Positions 5,518 to 9,203 of a stretch of 9,203 bases of DNA are shown here, one piece after another. Position 1 is the stretch's first letter, and every line of letters starts with the position of its first letter. The stretch covers positions 1 through 9,203 of the forward strand of contig JBAZLI010000036.1 in assembly GCA_041650355.1 (NCBI GenBank). The letters are read 5' to 3'. A model generated the notes under the pieces. The model ran no database searches. It was not told the DNA's origin and saw only the letters and a list, made by a program, of their open reading frames with translations. The translations under genes and the position numbers were made by a program. The DNA is from Candidatus Micrarchaeia archaeon. Its GTDB lineage: Archaea; Micrarchaeota; Micrarchaeia; Anstonellales; Bilamarchaeaceae.

Positions 5518-6072
5518 ATGAAAGTGTTCATTTTCCATTGCTGGGGCGGGAATTCGCACGACTGCTGGCGCGGCTGGCTCGCGGACCGGCTGCGCGAACA
5601 AGGCATCACGGTCGTAGCTCCTGAATTTCCTGACACGATGCACCCGAAACTGGAAGAATGGCTCAAGGAGGCGCGCGGGAACGTGAATAAATTCGATGAG
5701 GATTGGGTGCTGGTTTCACACAGCCTGGGAGGGCCTGCGATACTGCGGCTTTTGGAATCCTTCGGGGAAAGCGAGCGCGTGAAAGCTGTGATAATGGTTG
5801 CCGCGTTCGCCAAGGACCTGGGAATTCCGGAAATAGAAAGCTTTGTCAATAATGAATTCAATTGGGAAAAAATCAGAAAGGGCTCGAAAAAATTCATCAT
5901 CATCAACTCGGACAATGACCCGTTCATACAACTTGGGGAAGGAAAACGCGTGGCGCAGCTTCTCGGCGCGGAGCTGACAGTCGAACACGGGGCCGGCCAC
6001 ATCAACGAAGGGGCAGGATTTACTGAATACCCCCGCGTGCTTGAACTCATACTGAAGCAGAATCATCCGTAA
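5518..6072 (+). CDS. RBBP9/YdeN-type serine hydrolase (alpha/beta fold)
   Basis: 184 aa, cytosolic; the length is normal for this small, lid-less alpha/beta hydrolase family. The substrate is unknown. The catalytic triad is visible: Ser69 in the nucleophile elbow SHSLGG, Asp134 in NSDNDPF, and His161 in GAGHINEGAGF. The N-terminus KVFIFHCWGGNSHDCWRGWL is the typical oxyanion-hole strand with a G-G-N-S-x-D-C/x-W pattern. Start ATG 5518 matches the first beta strand and the box A 24 nt upstream. It is a single-gene unit following tRNA-Thr. The stop overlaps the convergent 98-aa gene by 10 nt. Confidence 0.88.
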   Translation: MKVFIFHCWGGNSHDCWRGWLADRLREQGITVVAPEFPDTMHPKLEEWLKEARGNVNKFDEDWVLVSHSLGGPAILRLLESFGESERVKAVIMVAAFAKDLGIPEIESFVNNEFNWEKIRKGSKKFIIINSDNDPFIQLGEGKRVAQLLGAELTVEHGAGHINEGAGFTEYPRVLELILKQNHP

Positions 6073-6359
6073 TAATTCGGCGGCTTCTCCTTCACCTCCG
6101 GCTTTATTTCCCCGCCGTAAATGCTCACTATGAGGCTCCTTACCTGGAGTTCCATGGTGCGCATGAGTCCGTGGAAAATAGCGAACGGGGTGTTTGACGG
6201 GTTCGCGTTCCCGACCATCACGGTATTCAGAGTTATGCTCTGCTGGTTGCTCGGATTGGGCTTGCCGTCGCTGTAGGTCAGCACGCACTGGTAAAAATTT
6301 CCATGGAGCTCTTTGGCGAAAAAATTCCTGAGTTTATCTTCCAGTTCCTTTGGATTCAT
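6063..6359 (-). CDS. Hypothetical protein, 98 aa
   Basis: I recognise no family. The protein is small and soluble, with an N-terminal amphipathic helix (NPKELEDKLRNFFAKELHG), a beta-rich middle (QCVLTYSDGKP; SITLNTVMVGN), a helix (TPFAIFHGLMRTMELQVRSL) and a Pro/Lys tail ending PPNYYG. It is supported as a real gene by a box A (CTTTTAAATTT, minus strand, 6389-6399) predicting a short leader near 6369, and by a GGTGGT ribosome binding site directly before ATG 6359. Its stop overlaps the convergent hydrolase by 10 nt. Confidence 0.7.
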   Translation of the reverse strand: MNPKELEDKLRNFFAKELHGNFYQCVLTYSDGKPNPSNQQSITLNTVMVGNANPSNTPFAIFHGLMRTMELQVRSLIVSIYGGEIKPEVKEKPPNYYG

Positions 6360-6399
6360 ACCACCACCCGGGAGAATATTGGACGCAGAAATTTAAAAG
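6360..6399 (-). promoter_or_regulatory. Promoter and ribosome binding site of the 98-aa gene
   Basis: Minus-strand CTTTTAAATTT (6389-6399) is a good box A. A leader of about 10 nt would contain GGGTGGTGGT immediately before the ATG. Confidence 0.5.
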
Positions 6400-6470
6400 A
6401 GCCCGTGTAGGAAAAGGAATGCCTGGTTTTCTGAGATAAAAAAAGTGCGGGAGGATAGCTGAGGGCTACG

Positions 6471-6493
6471 AAAAAAGGCTGCGGTTAGGCAGC
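6471..6493 (-). terminator. Hairpin plus T6 terminator after the 14-codon ORF
   Basis: On the minus strand, GCTGC/GCAGC (6478-6493) forms a perfect 5-bp stem with a 6-nt loop, followed after one C by six Ts (6476-6471). It lies 13 nt past the stop of the small ORF. A second T7 run lies further on (6438-6444). Archaeal RNA polymerase terminates at T-runs, so the T6 alone could suffice. Confidence 0.55.
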
Positions 6494-6506
6494 AAAATCA
6501 GTTAGA

Positions 6507-6551
6507 TTATCTCTTTTTTCCTTTCTTCTTTGCTTTCTTTTTTGCTGCCAT
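6507..6551 (-). CDS. Candidate 14-codon Lys/Ala-rich peptide gene
   Basis: ATG 6551 opens a frame encoding MAAKKKAKKKGKKR, then TAA. Nine of 14 residues are Lys or Arg. A GGTGAT ribosome binding site (6557-6562) precedes the ATG by 5 nt, the same core that precedes L40e, NYN and LSm here. A TATATATAT box (6585-6593) is placed to start transcription near 6564, and a hairpin/T6 terminator follows. An in-frame stop lies 9 nt upstream, so this is not the tail of a longer gene. It does not match L41e, which is longer and Arg-rich. The alternatives are a small non-coding RNA or a purine/pyrimidine-biased tract that only looks coding. Confidence 0.45.
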   Translation of the reverse strand: MAAKKKAKKKGKKR

Positions 6552-6556
6552 CAGCA

Positions 6557-6593
6557 ATCACCGGATAAAAACTCGCACGAAATCTATATATAT
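6557..6593 (-). promoter_or_regulatory. TATA box and ribosome binding site of the mini-gene
   Basis: TATATATAT (6585-6593) reads equally on both strands. On the minus strand it is centred about 25 nt before a predicted start at 6564, leaving a ~13-nt leader with GGTGAT at 6557-6562. Confidence 0.5.
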
Positions 6594-6637
6594 GTTTGCG
6601 TGAAATCCGCGCAAAATGATGAGAAAAATAAGTTTAT

Positions 6638-6665
6638 GCGCGTTTTTCTTTTCAAAAACTCGCGC
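6638..6665. other. Long hairpin beyond the tRNA-Ala 3' end
   Basis: GCGCGTTTTT (6638-6647) pairs with AAAAA (6654-6658) and CGCGC (6661-6665) around a 6-nt loop with a 2-nt CT bulge. A competing stem CGCGCA/TGCGCG (6608-6613 with 6637-6642) uses the same bases. It could be a transcript end structure for tRNA-Ala. No ORF here is convincing. Confidence 0.5.
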
Positions 6666-6671
6666 GTCTGG

Positions 6672-6680
6672 AAAAAAATT
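6672..6680 (-). terminator. T-run terminator of tRNA-Ala
   Basis: On the minus strand the discriminator A73 (6682) is followed at once by TAATTTTTTT, with a T7 run at 6672-6678. This is the usual archaeal tRNA terminator form. Confidence 0.6.
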
Positions 6681-6681
6681 A

Positions 6682-6825
6682 TGGACTCAGGGGGAAACGC
6701 GGAGTTTTCGGTTTTCCGTTTCCAGTTCCGTTTTCACGAAACCGAAAACCCGAGACCGGAAACTTCTTTCGCACCCCCAGCCTTCCGCACGCCAAGCGGA
6801 CGCTCTGCTGTTGAGCTATAAGCCC
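6682..6825 (-). tRNA. trnA(ggc): tRNA-Ala(GGC) with a 72-nt T-loop intron
   Basis: Positions run right to left. The acceptor is GGGCTTA (6825-6819) with TGAGTCC (6689-6683), including the G3-U70 pair that defines alanine, plus A73 (6682). The D-stem is GCTC/GAGC (6816-6813, 6805-6802), the anticodon stem TCCGC/GCGGA (6800-6796, 6788-6784) with loop TTGGCGT and anticodon GGC (6793-6791). The T-stem is GGGGG (6778-6774) with CCCCC (6694-6690). All stems pair fully. The mature tRNA is 72 nt and CCA is not encoded. Oddities: position 55 is G instead of T, and the 7-nt D-loop AACAGCA reads A18-G19 instead of G18-G19. A box A-like ATAATTTTTTT lies about 26 nt upstream (6847-6857). The intron would defeat simple tRNA scans. 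Confidence 0.9.
6696..6767 (-). other. tRNA-Ala intron at position 59/60 with perfect bulge-helix-bulge
   Basis: Cutting after 6768 and before 6695 rejoins the T-loop as TGCGAAT. The splice motif is complete. The T-stem (5 G-C pairs) forms the outer helix. The central 4-bp helix is TGCG (54-57, exon) with CGCG (intron). The two 3-nt bulges are AA|A and TT|T, and the inner helix is GA(A)GTTT with AAACTC. The intron interior contains an 11-bp perfect inverted repeat (6704-6714 with 6739-6749). Confidence 0.85.
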
Positions 6826-6831
6826 ACAAAA

Positions 6832-6848
6832 TTCTGCAAAAAGCAGAA
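6832..6848 (-). other. Hairpin between LSm and tRNA-Ala
   Basis: TTCTGC/GCAGAA (6832-6837, 6843-6848) is a 6-bp perfect stem with a 5-nt loop. On the minus strand it is preceded by T7 and followed by T4. It may end the LSm transcript, and its T7 overlaps the proposed tRNA-Ala box A. Confidence 0.4.
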
Positions 6849-6862
6849 AAAAATTATGAAAA

Positions 6863-7087
6863 TCAGGATGGGGATATGAACACTACGCTGTCCCCGCGCA
6901 ACAGCACGGTCCCGAGGCCCTTCTTCTCCTCGCCGTTCACGAACTGCTTCGCGTTCTCGAGCACGATGTTCATGTGCACATCGTACGCGACCATGGTCCC
7001 CTGGAATTCCACTCCTCCCTTGAGCCCTATTATCACGGTGTTGTTGAGCGAACCGTTGAGCACGTCGAAAGGCCTTTTCTCTGGCAT
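6863..7087 (-). CDS. Archaeal Sm-like protein (LSm/SmAP)
   Basis: 74 aa, the usual size. It forms a hexa- or heptameric ring binding U-rich RNA and takes part in RNA processing and turnover. Sm1 covers about 6-46 with the RNA-contact motif DVHMN (36-40). Sm2 is LGTVLLRGDSVVFI (58-71) with the Arg-Gly-Asp turn (64-66). ATG 7087 has an AGGTGA ribosome binding site 4 nt upstream (7092-7097). It lies 65 nt after the NYN gene and has a separate box A overlapping the NYN stop. In many archaea LSm is followed by ribosomal L37e; here tRNA-Ala follows instead. Confidence 0.93.
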   Translation of the reverse strand: MPEKRPFDVLNGSLNNTVIIGLKGGVEFQGTMVAYDVHMNIVLENAKQFVNGEEKKGLGTVLLRGDSVVFISPS

Positions 7088-7091
7088 AGTT

Positions 7092-7157
7092 TCACCTTCA
7101 ATAAAAAACTAAAGCTCTCAAGCTTCGTCTTTTTTCATCTCAGTCAATATTTTTAAA
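7092..7157 (-). promoter_or_regulatory. LSm promoter and ribosome binding site
   Basis: The minus-strand box A TTTAAAAATAT (7147-7157) overlaps the last codons and stop of the NYN gene. It predicts a start near 7127 and a leader of about 40 nt ending with AGGTGA (7092-7097). Confidence 0.5.
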
Positions 7158-7641
7158 CCTCGGCATTTTTTATGTGCTCCGCGGCACCCTGCCCGGCGGG
7201 CTTCATCAGCACCACTATGTCCGCCGTGTTCTTCAGCGCGACCGAGAATGCGAGGTCCGACGCGACTATTATCGCGCCCCTCGCGTACTTCTTGGCTTTT
7301 CTTATCACAGGAGTGAAGTCCGTGTCGCGCGTCATGAGCGCCAGCACGTCCGTGTCCTTGTCCATTATGTACTCCATCGCCTCTGTCGCCATCGTGACAT
7401 CGACGTCCCCGGTGGTAATCTCGACCTTGAAGCCCTGGTTCACCATCGCCTCGATGAGCTTGTCTGAAGCGTACTGGTCCAGGTAGATTTTGGCGATGCG
7501 TATGTCCCCGTACTTCTGGAGCTCCCGCTTCACTTCCCGCAAATCTATCCCAATCCCCTTCCTTATGCTGTTCGGCCCGTCAATCAGGAACACAATCTGC
7601 TTTCTCCTGCTCCTGCCTATGAGCCCGTCAAGAAGACCCAT
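7153..7641 (-). CDS. NYN/PIN-like domain RNase (LabA-type)
   Basis: 162 aa. The NYN domain is a PIN-like Mg-dependent ribonuclease fold. The acidic active-site pattern is visible: Asp21 and Asn24 in FLIDGPNS, Asp79/Asp81 in TTGDVDVTMATEAM, and Asp106/Asp108 in LALMTRDTDFTPVIRKAKKYA, the usual NYN C-terminal motif. A short basic N-terminus (GRSRRK) precedes the first strand. Length and motif layout match the single-domain archaeal members. The start ATG 7641 has AGGTGA (7646-7651), which overlaps the tatD stop codon, so the two genes are 8 nt apart and likely translated from one mRNA. Its RNA substrate is unknown; neighbouring LSm and tRNA genes fit an RNA-processing role. Confidence 0.88.
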   Translation of the reverse strand: MGLLDGLIGRSRRKQIVFLIDGPNSIRKGIGIDLREVKRELQKYGDIRIAKIYLDQYASDKLIEAMVNQGFKVEITTGDVDVTMATEAMEYIMDKDTDVLALMTRDTDFTPVIRKAKKYARGAIIVASDLAFSVALKNTADIVVLMKPAGQGAAEHIKNAEV

Positions 7642-7649
7642 GATATCAC

Positions 7650-8357
7650 CTAGATGTTGAAAAATCCGGCCGCATTGCGGGCAGTACGGGCTGCCACGAC
7701 CCCCTTGTCCAGCGATTTGACTTCCGCGACGTAATCTATCGCGCGCTCGACATCGTAAAAAGTTCGTACAACGTAGGGCGAATCAGTTTCAACAACTATA
7801 CTTTCTAGCTCCAAACTGTTTATAATCTTTTTTCTTTCCTTGGAATGGAGCGGCGTGAAAGAGATGAGCGCGCCCAGGTCCAGCGCTTTCTCGGCCTCTT
7901 CCAATGTCCCTGAAAAGAAGTGCATCATTATCCCGTTCGAAAATTTCCTTTCCTTCAGCGCATCAATCACTTTTGATTCGGCGTCGCGCGAATGAATCAC
8001 TATCGGAAGCCTCATCTCCTCTGCAAGCCCGAGCATCCTGCTGAAAACAATTTCCTCCTTTTTCACATCTTCGGGATTTTTCGCCCAGTGGAAATCGAGC
8101 CCTATCTCGCCTATCGCATTGGGTCTGTGCTTTTTTATCTCCTCCACCCACGAATCGAGTTTCTCTACGCCCTCCTTTATCGCGCTCTGGGGCGCGATTC
8201 CAAGCACGTAGGGGATTTTGTACTGCGCGGCTATCGCGGCGTTTTTGATGTTCGAAGAATGCGAATATCCAACGGTTACCGGAAGCCAGCCTGGCTTTAT
8301 CTCAATATGCTTGTAGCAGTCCAGGTGCGCGTGCGCGTCTATTATGGGCAGTGTCAT
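7650..8357 (-). CDS. tatD-like: TatD-family metal-dependent hydrolase (DNase/deacylase type)
   Basis: 235 aa, slightly shorter than usual bacterial TatD (about 260). It is a TIM-barrel amidohydrolase-related enzyme with divalent metals. Metal ligands are visible: His9 and His11 in DAHAHLD, Glu84 in GEIGLDFHW, His122 in PIVIHSRDA, His146 in MMHFFSG, and Asp192 in ETDSPYV. ATG 8357 is preferred over an in-frame start at 8396 because it begins three residues before the first strand and forms an ATGA overlap with the upstream gene stop, implying translational coupling, with GAGG about 9 nt upstream. Substrate is unproven: family members act as 3'-5' DNases or D-aminoacyl-tRNA-type hydrolases. It co-transcribes with the NYN gene. 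Confidence 0.9.
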   Translation of the reverse strand: MTLPIIDAHAHLDCYKHIEIKPGWLPVTVGYSHSSNIKNAAIAAQYKIPYVLGIAPQSAIKEGVEKLDSWVEEIKKHRPNAIGEIGLDFHWAKNPEDVKKEEIVFSRMLGLAEEMRLPIVIHSRDAESKVIDALKERKFSNGIMMHFFSGTLEEAEKALDLGALISFTPLHSKERKKIINSLELESIVVETDSPYVVRTFYDVERAIDYVAEVKSLDKGVVAARTARNAAGFFNI

Positions 8358-9203
8358 TTTTTGGCCTCGTGCGCCCCGATGCTGTAGATGCTCCATCTGA
8401 GCGTTTTTTTGCTTTCCAATTCGCCTGCGATCTGTTCGAGAAGCGATTTCTTTACTTTCATATAACTTTCCTTTTCATATTCCGCATTCCCTATGGCGTT
8501 CCTCATGCTCTTGACGTTGAAGCAGAACATCCCGTTGCTCAACCCTTCCACGTTGTGGCAGAAATAGAGATCGCTCGAGTTGTATACCGAATCGGCTTCA
8601 AACGTCCGTGCGACGTTCTGTGAGTAATGAGTGTTTATGCACGCGGAACCCGCGAAGACGCACGAGCTGCCGAAGATGTTGACAGACTCGCGGGGCCAGA
8701 ACGAATATCCGGAATTCTTTGTGAGGACCGCCATGACTGTCTTGTAGCCGTTGGTCGCGTTCGCGCACACTATCGGCGCGTCCAGGTTGGCGCAATTTTC
8801 AGAATAATACAAGGAGAGGTATGCGATGCGGCCCGCGCTCCTCACCATGCTGGCCAGGTTGCCGCTCAAATCCCTCTTCTCCAATGTCAATGCGGCGAGT
8901 TGCTCTTTCTCAGTCCCCACGAATATAGGGGGGAGATTTTCCAGCGCCCAGTATTTCTTGACCACGTACACGTCCTCTCCGCTGGCCGGAGAGCGCTCGA
9001 CGGCTATGTCGTAGAAGTCGACGTTGCCGGTCAGCCATTTCCCGTAGGCGTCTATCCGCCGGAGCTCCCTGCCGAGCAGGACCGCGCTCGTGGAGCGCCA
9101 TGCCTTTTCCACCTCCTTCTTGGCTTGGACAGGGTCGCAGCCCGCGGCCGGGACCGGCTTCAGCTTCCTAGGCAAGGCGCTTTTGGGTGCCCGCAGCACG
9201 TCG
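8354..9203 (-). CDS. Hypothetical Cys-rich protein, 5' end outside window
   Basis: 282 visible residues, open to the right edge; a GTG at 9199 is possible but probably internal. I do not recognise a named family. After a charged N-terminal part, the region 120-260 has short strand-turn units rich in Cys, Asn and Gly (VNIFGSSCVFAGSACINTHY; SSDLYFCHNVEGLSNGMFCF), which suggest a right-handed beta-helix-like stack. The C-terminal pattern MFCFNVKSMRNAIGNAEYEK followed by a helix resembles proteins of candidate phyla in which cysteine-rich beta rungs end in a CFxxxxLRNKxYCIxNxxYxKEEY-like motif; this is from memory. There is no signal peptide in the visible part. It overlaps tatD by ATGA, so it is coupled to it. 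Confidence 0.8.
   Translation of the reverse strand, partial: DVLRAPKSALPRKLKPVPAAGCDPVQAKKEVEKAWRSTSAVLLGRELRRIDAYGKWLTGNVDFYDIAVERSPASGEDVYVVKKYWALENLPPIFVGTEKEQLAALTLEKRDLSGNLASMVRSAGRIAYLSLYYSENCANLDAPIVCANATNGYKTVMAVLTKNSGYSFWPRESVNIFGSSCVFAGSACINTHYSQNVARTFEADSVYNSSDLYFCHNVEGLSNGMFCFNVKSMRNAIGNAEYEKESYMKVKKSLLEQIAGELESKKTLRWSIYSIGAHEAKK

Noticed and set aside
5716..6288. 190-aa minus-strand ORF across the hydrolase and the 98-aa gene
   Set aside because: It runs through two better supported genes in a shadow frame and has no start signals.
6507..6551. Reading the 14-codon ORF as ribosomal protein L41e
   Set aside because: L41e is about 25 residues and Arg-rich with Trp near the start; the sequence does not align.
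6616..6622. C-box-like ATGATGA suggesting a C/D box guide RNA
   Set aside because: No CTGA D box at suitable distance and no terminal stem.
6600..6879. Two plus-strand ORFs of 73 and 87 aa
   Set aside because: They read through the tRNA-Ala gene and its intron on the opposite strand.

Overview
The window looks like a compact archaeal genome, most likely a small-genome (DPANN-type, Micrarchaeota- or Diapherotrites-like) lineage. The evidence is an archaeal L40e zinc-ribbon protein, an archaeal LSm/SmAP, an Mre11-type nuclease, two intron-bearing tRNA genes without encoded CCA, box A promoters of the form TTTWWWWA about 22-26 nt before start codons, GGTGA-type ribosome binding sites, heavy use of ATA and AGG codons, and near-zero or negative gene spacing. 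The phylum is inferred, not shown.

Layout, left to right. At 1-1770 (+) an mre11 gene cut by the window edge is followed after 1 nt by a family 2 glycosyltransferase. At 1760-2515 (-) a DUF2797-type Cys-rich protein converges on the glycosyltransferase and overlaps it by 11 nt. An 83-nt divergent spacer (2516-2598) holds back-to-back box A elements, both placed for leaderless transcripts. At 2599-3723 (+) is an unrecognised 374-aa protein with a charged Ala-rich linker and an in-frame 22-nt direct repeat. At 3729-3881 (-) is ribosomal protein L40e, too short for most ORF callers. At 3992-4073 is a striking cloverleaf-capable sequence with no coding role, then an intact TnpB gene (4167-5330, +) with an IS200/IS605-type right end and a probable omega/reRNA. 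The right end (5335) stops 29 nt before tRNA-Thr(UGU) (5365-5481), which carries a 44-nt intron. A leaderless alpha/beta hydrolase of RBBP9/YdeN type (5518-6072, +) converges with a 10-nt overlap on an unrecognised 98-aa gene (6063-6359, -).

The stretch 6360-6862 looks empty of ordinary genes but is not. It holds a candidate 14-codon Lys/Ala peptide gene with its own box A, ribosome binding site and hairpin/T6 terminator (6471-6593, -), and a tRNA-Ala(GGC) gene (6682-6825, -) interrupted in the T-loop by a 72-nt intron with a textbook bulge-helix-bulge. From there to the right edge everything is on the minus strand and reads toward the tRNA: an edge-truncated Cys-rich protein, a TatD-family metal hydrolase (ATGA overlap), a NYN/PIN-like RNase (8-nt gap) and the LSm protein (65-nt gap, own box A).

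Functionally the right half is an RNA/DNA-processing neighbourhood (TatD, NYN, LSm, tRNA-Ala). The left part combines break repair (Mre11) with surface-glycan synthesis (GT2). The most interesting items are the T-loop tRNA intron with coordinated changes at positions 18 and 55, the cloverleaf next to TnpB, the solo TnpB element docked at the tRNA-Thr promoter position, and the mini-gene at 6507-6551.
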